DNA of 64,000 bases from Nymphaea colorata (taxonomy: Eukaryota; Streptophyta; Magnoliopsida; Nymphaeales; Nymphaeaceae): positions 7,666,713-7,730,712 of the forward strand of contig NC_045142.1 of NCBI RefSeq assembly GCF_008831285.2. The letters run 5' to 3'. Below, piece after piece: positions 46,099-59,363 of this stretch; within the stretch, counting starts at the first letter, position 1, and the number at the start of each line of letters is the position of its first letter. Below the pieces are notes generated by a model, which was given only the letters and a program-made list of their open reading frames with translations, did no database searches and had not been told where the DNA came from. Made by a program: the position numbers and the translations under genes.

Positions 46099-48825
46099 AT
46101 GGCGACGTTGTCTCCTGAGCTCTCCGGCAGGCGTAGCTCGCTCTCCGGCGAACTTCCCGGCAGCACTGATTCGTCGATGCGATCTAAACGGAGAAAGGGA
46201 GGGTGGGTCACCTTCCCCTTCATCATAGGTGAGCTCAGTTCATCTTCATTGGCTCATATATAGTTGCTATTCTGCTACATACTAACGGGGGATGCCGCCA
46301 TTAAAACAGGAAGTTCCACGCTGTTGGGCCTCGCTACGTATGGCGCAGCTGCCAACCTTATAGTCTATCTGGTTCAGGAATTCAACGTCAGCCGGATCGC
46401 AGCGGTGCAGATCTTCAACATAGTCAATGGATGTGGAGCCATTTCGCCGCTTGTCGGCGGCATCATCTCCGACTCCTTCGCTGGTTGCTTCTCTGTTATT
46501 TTGGCAGCCTCCATCATTTCTTTCCTGGTTCGTTCCTGCCCTTCCTGTATTTCTTTGGCAAGACGAGCTAACAGCCAAGTAATGGTCCTCCCCGAATGTT
46601 CAGAATAATTAATTTTTTGACTGATTTTTTCCTGAATATTTCTTGTTGCACAAAAAATATATATATGTTTTTGGTGGGTCTTCTTTTTACTAAGGTAGGC
46701 TGATTATTAATTTTTTAATTTCTTTCGGTACAATGAGCAGTCCATTGAACCAGCTTAAGATATATAACTAAAATGTGCCGTTTGTTAAATAGAAGACACC
46801 CTTCTCATAAGGGCGAAAGTAAAACGAAAAAGGAAAAAAATCCTTCATAAAATTATGAAAAGAAGCTTTTAGGAGAACATGAAAACATGTCAACTCATGT
46901 TAGCCACTGCCCCTTCCAAGACAAAGAAGAAAACAACTTCTCAAGGCTTTTAACCCAACTTTCCGAGAATTGAGTGTCCAATAATATGACAAATTTAGAC
47001 TGCCTTATCTACCAACATTCTTAAGAATAGCATAAGCATATGTCAGTAAGTTTTAACCCAACTCAATCAGTCTTTCCCTTTTTTTTAGCACGACTTTTTG
47101 GAGTTTTCCCAGTTCCAGTGGAATCAATACTGCAAAATATTATATACTAATTGATCCAAATTATGATAAGGACATCATGTCTAAACGTAGCCTTAAGTGA
47201 TGGGGGGCAAATAATTCGAGCCAGTGACTGTACGCGACGGTCACGGGTTCAAGTGGCATGGACACCTACATTTTGTACTAGAGAGTAAAAGAGAAGTACA
47301 TGATAGTTCATCTTTTTGTTTCGTTCCTATATTGCATATAAAAAAGAACCTGTACTTCTCATTTGAGGGAACAACCTGTAATTCATAATTCAGAGATAAG
47401 ACGAAATACTCCATCTACTCACCTATGACATCCTGTTAAATGCAAAAGTTGGTATCTACTTACACCAAAACTAAAAAAATGAAAATGGTAGGGCTGAACC
47501 ATGATCAATAGTATTCCCATCAAAGTTAAACACAGGTGGCAAGAGTTAGGTCAGGCCATCAAAGCTAAACACACGTGAAAAGAGTTAGGTAAGGGGTCGG
47601 GGTCATATTCGGACAAGCTTTATTAAGAAGAGACTTGGACTGTGGTGGAACAATGTAGTTCTCCGACCTTTACCCTTTATAAGATGTCACATTCATTTGG
47701 TATTCATAAGGAGGGTGCTTTAGTAAATTTGAGTACACAACACCCCCACCTTTTTTTTTTTTTTTTTTTTGGACGGATCCCTAAAAGATCATTCCCTTCC
47801 ACTTGATTTCTCCAGCCGCTTGGATGCACCCTAATGCAATTGTGTTTAGGGCTGCACAACGAGCGGAGCCTACTTGGGCTCGACTCACTCGAAAAAACTC
47901 AGCTTTTGATAAACTTGTTTATAAATTATTCGAGTTCAAGCTTACAAAGATACTCGAAATGATAAATGAGTCGAGTTCGAGTTTCGAGAACTCAACACAT
48001 TTATACTCGACTCGCAAACTAGTACTCTATGTAATACTACCAAAACCGGTCACTGGTTTTAACTTTTAGGGTAAAAACAAATTTTCGCAAGTTACACGAG
48101 TTAACGCCTAAATGAGTTAAATCGGTTAAGCACTCGATTTTGTGTAGTCGAATAGAGCTCGAGCTTGCTACAAGAAGCTCGACTTGAGTTTGAGTTTTTT
48201 GAGCCGAGTCTTGCTCGAGCTGGCCAAGATCGAGCTGGACTCGGCTCATGTGCAGCCCTAATTGTGTTGACTTAGATACGTGAGATGGTAGATCATTCTG
48301 GATGATTTCAGCTTCATTTATATATATATATTCACGTTTTAAACTAATTCAGCTTTCAAGAATTATTTACCTTATGAAAGTAATAATTTGAGGTTACGTT
48401 TGATAACGGTAAAAATATGCTATTGTTCCATGATCTTGCCCTCAAAAATTAAAGTAGATTTATAGAAGGCTGAAACATTCTATTCTGTGAAGCAGTCTCA
48501 ATTTTTTATGTAGGTACATGGAACAGCTGTTGTTAAGCAACCCGTAAAAATAAATTCAAAAGAATATGTTGTTAAAAAAGTATATCTAAAATAGGTATAG
48601 GAACTTGATCCAAATGTGGGTCTCCAAGAAACTCACTGTCAGACATACTTTAACTTAAAGGTGAGAAAAGGTGAGAAGGACTGACAACAAATAGTGCCAG
48701 TAGCTGAGCTACCTTGGGGCACGAGGAAATACCTTTTTGTCGATGTTTTATAAATATCACGAGATTTTCCTTTCAAAAAGCGTATGTTTTGGCAATAAAT
48801 ACTGCCCACATGACTTGCCAAAATG

Positions 48826-48863
<38 letters not shown>

Positions 48864-51391
48864 TAAGGATTGCATTTTGCATGCTTATTTGATTAATTTG
48901 AAGCAAGGTGTGAGTCATCATCTGTTAAGGTTCAGTTTGATGAAAACATGTACAAACAAATGGAGACCTCGGTGGGCTAGGATGGACAGAAGGCAAGGGA
49001 TGATAGGATCATGTGCCGTGGCCTAATGCACCAAGCATGTTGCAATATGACAGAAATGGCTTTGCCTTGTACACGAAAAGTTGATTCATTTGCTTGAATG
49101 TTGCATGCAACAGGGACTCGTTCCAATGACCTTGACTGCAATATTACAGTCCCTTAGGCCACCACCATGTACTTCATTAAGCAACTCATGCAAACCGCCT
49201 TCGGCTTTTCAGTATGCAATCCTTTATGCTTCACTGGCTCTCGTCTGTGTGGGCATCGGCGGCTCGCGGTTCACAATGACCACATTTGGCGCAAACCAAT
49301 TTGATGATCCAAAGAGGCAGGAAACCTTCATTAACTGGTTTTTCATGGCATTCTCCGTTGCAATGATCCTGGCCAGCACAGTTGTTGTTTTTGTGCAAGA
49401 CACTGTTGGGTGGGGTTGGGGGTACGGGATATGCCTAGCAGCCAATGTGATCAGTATTGTCATCTTACTCATTGGCAAATGGTACTACAAAGAAGTGAAG
49501 CCTCAAGGGAGTCCATTCACTGGCATTGCTCGATTGGTAATTGCCGCGATTCGAAAGCGAAAAGTGGCGTTGTCGAAAAATGTGAGCGATTACTTCTACC
49601 AAGATGATCAGATGAACACAAAGCAAATGTGCCAAGTGACTTCAAAGTTCAGGCAAGATTTTTCTCCCCTAAATTCCATAAACATGACGTTCTCTTTCCT
49701 ATGAATAGGCTAATGGAATAACATGGCAAGCGTGAAACAATATACATCCAAACCAAATGAGCATGTTAGTGCTCCTCATATATAACCATTATGACTTTTG
49801 AAGTATGTACATACAACACAAAAATTGGCCTGAACATATATACGCTTACCAAAAGATGTAAGTTTATATATACGCTTCAATAGGCCTGGACATGAATAGA
49901 GTTCAAACCGACTTGAGCCAGCTTGAACTCGGGCTGAGCACCGTAAGCTATAACTCGAGCTCGAGCTTAAAAAGCTCAAATTCAACTTGGTTAAGCTTGA
50001 GCCAAGATTGGGCTTGAGCTTACTCGAGCTGGCTACCCTGTGCCGGTCAATATAAATTTTTTTTGTAACCTGAATGACGACCAAGGGACTTAAAACATGA
50101 CCTTAGGTTTGTAAACGATATAAAAACCCCCACTTGAAGTAGCTTTATTTCCGAAGCATATTATATGTGTTCTCATCACGATATGTGGGCTTAATTGAGT
50201 TCAAACAAGCGGGCTTGCTTATCTCGAACTCAACTTGTTTACTTGACCAAGTTCATAACTTGACTCGAAAATAACTCGTTAACTAAAAGAGTGGAGCATA
50301 AACAAGTCGAGTTTAACAAGTGAGTTCGAGGCATGCTCAAGTAAGCTGGACTCATGGAACACTCTTAGTCTCTTAGGCTTCAATACGAACACAGTGTTTC
50401 TTTTTAATATGTGGTTTAAACTTATATAGCTCGTACAATTTCAGTGCAACTCAATTACTTGCAAAGGTAATATCATGCTCAGATCGTTGGGCTTAGCTTT
50501 TTGGTTTTTGTGTAGCTTAACTTTTATGTCCTTCGTACTTAATAATGCAGTTGTCTAAACAGAGCAGCCATAATAACAGAAGGGGACACTCACTCAGATG
50601 GGTCACTAGCAAAGCATTGGAGATTATGCACTACTCAGCAGGTAGAAGACCTCAAGAGCATTATCAACATACTCCCACTTTGGTCCAGCAGCATATTCCT
50701 CAGTACACCTATTGGAGTCCAATCCAGCTTGACCATTCTCCAGGCCCTCACCATGGACCGCCACCTGGGTGCCCACTTCAAAATTCCGGCCAGTTCATTC
50801 CCCGTGTTTGCCCTTTTAGCCGGATCATTTTTCATTGCATTCCTGAACCTTGTTGTATACCCACTTTGTCGCAAACTATTGGGGTGGTCGCCTACACTCC
50901 TCCTTCGGATCGGCGCCGGCCATGTGCTAAACATCACCAGCATGGTTGCCTCGGCTCTAGTGGAGGCAAGGCGACTTCATGTAGTTCACAGTCATAATCT
51001 CACAAAGCAGAAGGATTATGCAATTGTGCCCATGTCTGCCCTTTGGCTTGTGGCTCCACTAGTAATCGTCGGTGCGGGCGAAGCGTGCCACCTTCCCGGC
51101 CAAGTGAGTCTCTATTATGAAGACTTTCCTACGTCTCTGAAGGGCACGGCAACAGCACTGATGTCTGTGATAATTGCAGTTGCATTTTACCTAACTGCTG
51201 CTATAGTGAATGCAGTGAAGAAATCGACTGTTTGGTTACCTAATGACATTAACTATGGGAGAGTGGACAATGTGTTCTGGATGCTTGCAGTGGTGGGAAC
51301 TTTGAACTTTTGCTACTTCATTTTATGTGCTAAGTGGTATAGGAAGCAGCCGTCCAAGTGTATACTTGAAGGACTCCTTTCCATAAACTAG
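46099..51391 (+). CDS. NRT1/PTR family (NPF2/NAXT-like) transporter, copy C, complete
   Basis: A membrane transporter of the NPF group, close paralogue of copy B; substrate unknown. My exon model is 46099-46228, 46310-46527, 49114-49652 and 50551-51391 (575 aa). Exons 2 and 3 have exactly the lengths of copy B (218 and 539 bp) and phases agree. The N-terminus is 7 residues longer than B, owing to a CTCTCCGGC-type direct repeat. The C-terminus is 8 residues longer because TGTACTTGA of B reads TGTATACTTGAA here, removing the stop until TAG at 51391. The PTR region (FTMTTFGANQFDDPKRQETF) and EACHLPGQVSLYYEDFP are intact; the ExxE[R/K] motif is absent. Intron 3 has a GC donor at 49653. A candidate AATAAA lies at 51543-51548. 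Confidence 0.9.
47847..48260. mobile_element. hAT-like MITE in intron 2 of copy C
   Basis: A 414-bp element with perfect 12-bp terminal inverted repeats (TAGGGCTGCACA ... TGTGCAGCCCTA) and a perfect 8-bp target duplication ATTGTGTT (47839-47846 and 48261-48268). The interior is made of GAGTCGAG / GAGTTAAACGAG words that also occur at 36180-36430, 49880-50040 and 50180-50360. No transposase. Confidence 0.9.
48829..48861. repeat. (TA)n microsatellite, intron 2 of copy C
   Basis: A short TA tract at the same place as 16874-16946 in copy B. Confidence 0.9.
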
Positions 51392-52789
51392 AGGGTTTGG
51401 TTTTAAGATGACACTAGTTGATGAAATGACCACAAAGAGGCGAATTATGTTTTGTACAACTCTTTCTCCACTGCAACAGTCAATAAGTCGATACAAAGCT
51501 TATCTAAGAAGAAAAATAAGCAAACTGTTGCTTGAGTATGAAAATAAAATGTGTTTTTCCCGTTCTGTGATAGACTACGAAAACAACCTTCTGGTTTATT
51601 TTGCTGCAGCTTGTTTTTCAAGAGAAATTTGAATTAAAATGATGTTTGCAATAGAATGTTAAGTGTGTTCTTGCTAAAGTTAAGGCTCATCATATCCGGG
51701 GATGTTGTGTACTTTGGTTATACGACTTATCATTACCTTTGTCGGACAGAAGTATATTGTTTTCATCCTAATATAGGTATGCACGCATGAGTGACTTGAA
51801 GTCCCTGTATCCATATATCAACCACTGAATCCATCTTACTGCAAGAATGTAATTTGTTAAAAGCCTGCCCCTCTTTGTCTTATGTGATAAACAAGAGTTT
51901 GAGTAAGAAAAAAGGCATCATTGTTATCCTTCCGGCAATTCCGTTTGTGAAGGATTGCCTTTTAGCACCCTAATTATAATCTATGAGTTTTCTTGTGGTT
52001 TTAGACATGGGCCTCGATTTTTTTTTTTTTTACACTCCCAAGTCCGAAACAAACACCTAATTTTCGATTGCCGATGTCATCATGCTGAAGGAAATGATGG
52101 TGATGTCCTTTGTATTTGCATATTTAGTGAACAACTTCTAACTTAGAAAGAGCAGTCCTGAAAAGAATAATATTCGTTCACAACTTTCAACATGTTAGCA
52201 TCTAACTGATTAATGCTCCTTTCTACCAATTTGTCAATAAGAAACATATGACTGTATTTTGAATTATGGGCAAAAGGTAGATGGTCATAATGGAAAAGTC
52301 CTTATATTTCCTTTCTATAGTAGATCACATGAATTTTGGGGCTGTTCGCTTCTAAACAAACAATAATCAGTCAAATGTAAGTGGCCACACATATATATGA
52401 GGGCGATTTTGTGTTAGGGACATAAGAGGGAAGTGTGTCTTATGCTGCCTTTCCCATTTACACATTCCGGGGCAGGCCGATCTTAGGCTTGCCCAGGCAT
52501 GTGTAATTTTTTGTTTTTATTTTTTGGTGGTGGTGTGTGTGGGTGTATTTGTTGCCTTTCATTCTCGCAACTTCTATCTGTACATTTTTTTCGTTTGCTA
52601 GCTTTCAACCATATCCTTTCTTCCAAATTTATATTGGTTTAACTGCTTAAAATTTAAGAAAAGTAGCATGCGCTCGTAAATTAATTCACATACAAAGCTT
52701 CGTATGGAAAGTACTTCTAATCATACTTAAAAAAAAAAAAAAAAACTAGTTTGCAAATATTCAACTTAAAAAAATGAAAGTTTGACTCC
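51392..52789. other. 3' UTR and proximal flank of copy C
   Basis: Collinear with 20238-21640. It holds a candidate poly(A) signal at 51543-51548 and the conserved block at 51930-52140. No gene is seen. Confidence 0.55.
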
Positions 52790-53218
52790 TCTCGCCCTCT
52801 CTTATGGACAAAGGTAACAAGCGATGTCGTGAAGAAAAACCTAAAAGGACAATGACGGATGGCCCACTGCCTCTCGGGCTATGGAACAGAGCTAGACACT
52901 AATGGGTCAGTGTGTTGAAACTCCAGAGAATTCCCCCATGGATGGTCTCCTGGCAGCAAACATAGAAATGACAGATTAGTGGAACCATTCAGATTTGCAG
53001 CAACAGTAAACTTTTCTAGATGAGCATCCCGTCCTGGAATGGAGGACTACATTTTTGAATCCCTGCTGTTAGCCCAAATTTTATGTGATTGGAACCGGAA
53101 GATTCCTAATCCGTGTTGCAGCAGAAAATGAATTGCGGCTGGTTCTCAGGAAGAGAGCGTGCATGGCAAGTAGGTAGACGCATGCTCATAGCAAGCATAC
53201 GGTACCTGAGCAAAATAT
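52790..53218 (+). pseudogene. Old LINE relic in unit C, left part
   Basis: The ORF1 remnant matches 21640-22200 in unit B. It breaks at GAGCAAAATAT where the Copia element inserted and resumes at 59643. Confidence 0.65.
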
Positions 53219-53694
53219 TGTAAGATCATTTGGTGGGCCGGTATATGTCTATGAGAAATTTCAGACATTATGGCTGTCTTAACATGAATATCCGCTTAAG
53301 TGATTGCATTTTGGGATATAACGTTATTTTAGATGGTATGGGGTAATTTTGAAATGTATAAATACCGGTATGGAATTACGGACTCTTTGATGGGTGGAAT
53401 CCGTAATTGTCCTTTATTATAAAATGGTAGTGGTCCCTGGGGTCGCGCAATAGTTGCCTGAAACGTTGGTTTCTAGGGTTTTCCTCTTCCCCATCTGAGA
53501 GAGACATCAAGCGCGCCGCACGTATCCTGAAAGACCCTGTTGTGATCTTCCCGTGCACCAGTTCAGATGGATTCAGGTATGCTTCAGCTTCAGTTTAAGG
53601 TTTCGTTTATTTCAATAATTTAGTGTGAGCATGATCCTGTTTTAGGGTATATACGTTTGGTTTTGTATATGCGTTATGGGGAGAAATCCGAACA
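53219..53694 (+). repeat. Copia 5' LTR (476 bp)
   Basis: It runs from TGTAAGATCATTTGG to ATCCGAACA. A TATAAATA core-promoter motif is at 53357-53364. Confidence 0.92.
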
Positions 53695-53696
53695 TT

Positions 53697-53709
53697 TGGT
53701 ATCAGAGCC
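53697..53709 (+). promoter_or_regulatory. Copia primer-binding site (initiator tRNA-Met)
   Basis: TGGTATCAGAGCC, 2 bp after the 5' LTR, is the standard plant Copia sequence complementary to the 3' end of initiator tRNA-Met. Confidence 0.92.
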
Positions 53710-53814
53710 CATGTTCTTTGTTAAATCGTTGAATTTTTGGTTGAATTTTGTGCGTTGTTCCTTTCCAATCTTCTTCTTTCTTTATTCGTTTGCAACAAAA
53801 ATTTCTGGAAAAGA

Positions 53815-54560
53815 GGCGACGGCCTCCATCACGTGGGCGATGGAAGCCATCTGGCTTCCATCGGCATCCGGAGATAGAAACAGAGGGAGGGGCGATAGCC
53901 GGTGAGGTCACTGTCGCCGGAGGGGACAGTGTGACCCACCGGCTGTCGAGCCTTCGGCGTGGGCGACGGAAGCCGTCGGGCTTCCGGCGTGGGCGACGGA
54001 AGCCGTCGGGCTTCCGGCGTGGGCGACAGCCGTCGGGCTTCCGTCGCAGCCACGAAAGAGGAAGAAGAACGAAAGGGGACGGGTGGGAAGGCGACGGCAG
54101 GGAGGGGCAGTAGGTTTCAGGCCGTCCAGGCGGGCGTCGGCCGGCCGTTGGGCGACGGCTGACCTCCCTGTCCTGGCACGACCCGCCGGTAGCCACCCAC
54201 GTCGTTGGGTGGCCTGCCGGTGGTTTTCCCGCTGCTTTTTGCAACCGCCCGACAATCTGAAAGGGCAGGATAAACAAGAGGGGAAACCGGCCAGAATCGA
54301 CCGGTTTCCGGCGGGTGTCGGCCGGCCGACGTCCGGCGACGCTGGCGGCACCCTCCGGCTGCCACCCATGATGTTGCATGGCCCGTCGGTGGAGACGACG
54401 CCCGCGACCGCTCAAGCGGTCGAGCGGGCGGGTCGGCCCGGGTCGAGTCTTGACAGACCCGATCCGGATCCATCAGCTTTAAAAAAAAAAAAAATTTCGT
54501 CTGCTGCCCGCCCGCGCCTCTGTGTTTAAAGTTTTTCGGACCAGGTCGGGTCCTGTCGGC
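53815..54560. repeat. GC-rich repetitive leader segment inside Copia element
   Basis: A GC-rich block in an otherwise AT-rich element. 53951-54037 holds three copies of a 30-bp unit (GGCGTGGGCGACGGAAGCC core; the last copy is 27 bp). 54130-54400 contains a looser two-copy repeat around GTCGGCCGGCCG. It is open in several frames on both strands as Arg/Pro-rich text, so the long ORFs are compositional. 54590-54880 is a different degenerate repeat of GACCGGTTC words. Confidence 0.75.
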
Positions 54561-55330
54561 CCCGACCCATATCCACACGGCCTGTTTTTTTAAGACAGAA
54601 CCGGTTCATTCAGTTTTAGAACCGTTTCGTTCATTTTGGAACCGATTCGAACCCTCTTCAGACCGGTTCTTACAGTTTTTGAACTGATTTTAGCCAATTT
54701 TGACCGGTTCAGTGGGTTTCAGAACCGATACGGTCTATTTTTTGACTGGTTTGTCCAATTTTTAGACCGGTCCAGCCCTATTTAGCGCCATGTAGGTGTT
54801 TTAGTTGTGGTTTAAGAACGATACGGGCCATTTTAAGGCCGATTCAGTGGTTCTTGACCCGCTTAAGCGCATTTTTTGGGTACCGGTTTATAAATGTTGG
54901 ACACTTTTGGGCCCCTTTTATTGGATCATTTTAGTTTTGGATTCAATATAGGGCAAATTTGTATGTAAATTTTAATTCATGTATCATGTTTTGCATGTTA
55001 TTAAAATTGTGTATGTGCTTTAGATGAATGTTTAGATTATGAATTTGATCTTTGGCCATGTCTGTTGTTTGAAATGAGTAAGTTTGTACTTTATGTCGCC
55101 AAAGTGACCTTTGTTGTATGAATTTGCCTGTTTTGAACATTGGATGATAATATACTTGATTCATGCGGGCAATGATCAACCCAAAGGAGGATTGTTGTTT
55201 GGTCAGGTTTAAGTATAGAGGGCAATGAATATGTGATAATTTTTCAGGTTTCCATGTGAATAGCGAGTCAATCCAAAGATAGGCTCGTTGTTTGACAGGA
55301 TTAATTATCTATATTCATTGTTGACCAAGA

Positions 55331-58300
55331 ATGCCACTTGCAGTTCATATTTCAATCCAAAGATTGGATATTAGCGTTGCACCGGTACCTTGTGATGGGT
55401 TTTGGGCCATTGTGTTTAAATTCATTTATATTTGTTATTTCATCTTTGTACATGTATTGATTGTGAGCATGCTTTGGTTTGTTCTTTGTACAGTGAGTTC
55501 TGCTTTCATGATATTTGCAAATTTGAGTACTATTACTGAGATGAATGATTCGATTTTTATAAGTAAGAAAAGAAAGACTGTTATAGAAGTTACCGTTGAC
55601 CAATCATCCGTTAAGAAACAGAAGAAGCATAAGGAATACCTTTTAGGCTGCTTCTTTTGTAAGGGTAAAGGTCATATAAAGAAGGATTGTACTAAGTTTC
55701 ACGCATGGCGTGAAAAGAATGGTACACTTCTCACTTTGGTTTGTTCGGAGGTTAATTTAACTTCAGTATCCGGAAACACTTGGTGGGTAGATTCAGGTGC
55801 TACTACTCACATAAGTGTCTCTATGCAAGGCTGCCTAAATTGTCGAACGCCAAATGATGCTGAAAGATTCATCTATGTGGGCGATGGCAAGAAGGCAAAA
55901 GTTGAAGCCATAGCAGATTTTCGGTTATTGTAAAAGACTAGTTGTTATTTGAATTTGACAGAAACTTATGTGGTGCTGTCTTTTAGACGAAATTTAGTTT
56001 CTATTTCCTCATTGGACAAATTTGGTTACTATTGTTCATTTGGAGGAAATAAATTCAAGTTGTTTCTGCACTCAAATTTGATCGCCACTGGTTCTTTATC
56101 TAGTAGCGATAACCTCTATTTGCTTGATACAGTTGCTTCATATCATGAGACCTTGCATGTTACGTCCAGTGGTACTAAAAGACAATTAGCCAATGAGAAT
56201 TATGCTATGTTATAGCATAGGCGCTTAGGACATATCTCTGAAAAGAGAATAAAAAGGCTTATGTCAAATGGAATTTTTGGGTCCCTTGATTTTGCAGACT
56301 TTAATGTTTGCATTGAATGTATAAAGGGAAAACGAATAAACATTAAGAAAACAGGTGCAAGTAGAGCTTCAGACATCTTAGAACTGATTCATACGGATGT
56401 TTGTGGTCCATTCCCTACGGCTTGTTGGAATGAACAACAATATTTTATCACGTTCATAGACGATTATTCTCGTTATGGCTACCTGTATTTGATTCATGAG
56501 AAGTCTCAATCCTTAGACGTTTTCAAATCATTTAAAGTCGAAGTTGAGAATCAATTAGGCAAAATGATTAAAGCCGTTAGATCTGACCGTGGTGGTGAAT
56601 ACTATGGTAGATTTGATGGATCAGGTGAACAACGTCCAGGCCTTTCGCTAAGTACCTAGAGGAATGCGGTATAATCCCTCAATACACCATGCCGTGTTCT
56701 CCGAGAATCTATGGTGTAGCTGAGAGATGAAACAGGACTCTTATGGATATGGTAAGGAGTATGATTAATTATTCTACCTTACCAGAGTCCCTCTGGGGAG
56801 AGGCATTAAAGACTGCAACTTATATTCTAAATAGAGTGTCATAAAAAACAGTACCAAAAACTCCATATGAATTCTGAGCAGGCAAAACGCCTAGTATGAG
56901 ACATTTTCATATTTGGGGATGTCTAGCTGAAGCAAGACCATATAGGCCAAGCGAAAGAAAACTGGACTCTAAGACGGTTAGCTGTTACTTTGTTGGGTAT
57001 TCTGAAAGGTCAAGGGGTTATAAGTTTTATAATACATCCAGTAAGTCTTTCTTTGAAACGGAAAATGCCCATTTCTTTGAAGATATTGAGTTTGGGGGAG
57101 GTGATCAGGTTAGAAACATTGCCTTTGATGAGGGGCCTGAGTCCACTCATACAGGTGTTGTAAGCAATAGTCAGGTATTCATTCCTGCAATTGTTTCATC
57201 AACATATTCAGAAGAAGACAATATTGTCGATCTCCCTACTGAAGAACAAACTCAACAACCTCAAGAAAATCAATTAGAAGTGCCACTGAGGAGATCCATT
57301 AGAGAGAGGAGAAATATAATTTCAAATGATTTTGTCTATCTCCAAGAACATGATGTTGATATGGGCTTAATGGAAGATGATCCTATTAACTTCCAGCAAG
57401 CAATAAAGAGTTCTAAATCTCATAAGTGGATGGATACCATGAGTGAGGAAATAAAGTTCATGATGGACAATGACGTATGGGATGTTGTTCCCTTGCCTGA
57501 AGGTATGAAACCCATTAGTTGTAAATGGATATTTAAAACCAAGAGGGATTCATTAGGAAACATCGAAAGGTATAAGGCACGTCTTGTTGCAAAGGGCTTT
57601 ACTCAAAAGGAAGGCATTGATTATACAGAGACTTTCTCTCCAGTTTCGTCGAAAGACTCTTTCAAGACCATAATGGCACTTGTGGCTCATTTTGACTTAG
57701 AGCTGCATCAGATGGATGTTAAGACAGCGTTTCTAAATAGAGACATTGATGAAACGATATATATGGTGCAACCAGAAAACTTTGCTTCAGGAAATGCAAA
57801 GAAAATGGTTTGCAAACATAAGAAATCCATCTATGGGCTAAAGCAAGCTTCCCGTCAGTGGTATTACAAATTTCATCAAGCTGTAGTTTCATTTGGCTTT
57901 GAGACCAATATGGTTGATGAATGTGTGTACCATAAGTTCAGTAGGGGTAAATTTATTTTTCTGGTTCTATATGTCGATGATATATTGCTGGCAAGTAATG
58001 ATGTGGGCACATTACATGAAACTAAGAAATTTTTGTCATCAAAGTTTGACATGAAGGATCTTGGTTGTGCATCTTTTGCATGAGGAATCCAAATATTTCG
58101 AGATCGTTCTCGGGGTATTCTTGGATTATCACAAAAGACCTACATTGATAAGGTGCTTCAGCGATATGGCATGAAGGATTGTAAACATAGAGATACTCCA
58201 ATTGCTAAAGGAGACAAGTTTAGTCTCAAACAGTGCTGTAAAAGTGAAATCGAATATAAGGAAATGGAAAGGATTCCCTATTCGTCTGTTGTGGGAAGCC

Positions 58301-58962
58301 TTATGTATGCTCAGGTTTGTACTCGTCCGGATATTGCATTTATCGTGGGAATGTTAGACAGATATTTAAGTAATCCAGGTATGGATCATTGGAAAGCAGC
58401 CAAAAGAGTATTGAGATACTTACAAAGAACAAAAGATTTTATGTTCACATACAAGAAGTCAGACCAGTTGGAGATCATTGGGTATTCAGATTCTGACTTT
58501 ACTGGGTGCCAAGACAGTCGCAAGTCTACTTCAGGCTATGTATTTCTGTTGGCTGGAGGAGTTATATCCTGGAAAAGTGTCAAACAGACACTTGTAGCTA
58601 CTTCAACTATGGCAGCAGAATTCATAGCATGTTACGAGGCATCCAATCATGCATTGTGGTTGCGGAATTTTGTCACGGGGTTGCACATTATAAATGGTGT
58701 AGAAAGACCACTAAGGTTATTGTGTGACAATAATTCAGCAGTTATGTACTCTAATAACAGCCGCAGTTTGTCAAAGTCGAAGCACATCGACATAAAGTTT
58801 TTGGCTGTTAAAGAGAGGATACAGAATGGTCATGTGTCTTTAGAGCACATTGGGACAAACTCTATGATTGCGGATCCGCTTACTAAGGGTTTAACACCTA
58901 AGGTCTTTCACGAACATGTTGTTCATATGGGGGTGTTATCCTTGGATGATGTGCTAGTTTAG
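55331..58962 (+). pseudogene. Copia gag-pol polyprotein remnant
   Basis: The order of domains is a CCHC knuckle (about 55649; CFFCKGKGHIKKDC), aspartic protease WWVDSGATTH (about 55785), GAG-pre-integrase HRRLGHISEKRIKRL (about 56217), integrase core (HTDVCGPF, FIDDYSRYGY, then GVAER), RT with YVDDILLASND (about 57970), and RNase H with DSDFTGCQDSRKSTSGY (about 58490) ending in ADPLTKGL. In-frame stops fall at 55931, 56213 and 58081 and around 56707-56880, with a frameshift near 56635. The N-terminal gag is not recognisable. Confidence 0.92.
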
Positions 58963-59351
58963 TGGGAGTTTGTATTTTGTTTGCTCTTATGTATGGACAC
59001 ATATTCAGTTTTTTACAGAATAAAGTTTGAAGTTCTTTGTTTCCATTTTGTGTTCATGTGTTTGTGTTTTGATCTCCATAAGGTTTTAAAGTTGGATCAG
59101 TTGAGAATAGACATGTTGTAATCACATTGCATGTAATTCTCATGCTATACATCCATATCAGATCTATGTCATTGGCTATGTTAACATTTGTGATCATTGA
59201 AGGTTTAGTTAATTTTGATATAGCGAAAGCCGCTTTGGTTCTGTATTGATATGATCATGGACGAGATTGGTGAAATGACGTTTAATAACACAGCAATTAT
59301 GAGCTCCTAAGGTTTTGTGCAATGTCTGAATATATAAAGACATATTTGTCC

Positions 59352-59363
59352 CAAGTGGGAGAT
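59352..59363 (+). promoter_or_regulatory. Copia polypurine tract
   Basis: CAAGTGGGAGAT directly precedes the 3' LTR, the normal position and form of the plus-strand primer. Confidence 0.85.

Noticed and set aside
53702-54578. Several overlapping ORFs of 120-237 codons on both strands inside the Copia element
   Set aside because: GC-rich repetitive DNA is open in most frames; the repeated RRKPDGF text follows the 30-bp repeat. No conserved domain.
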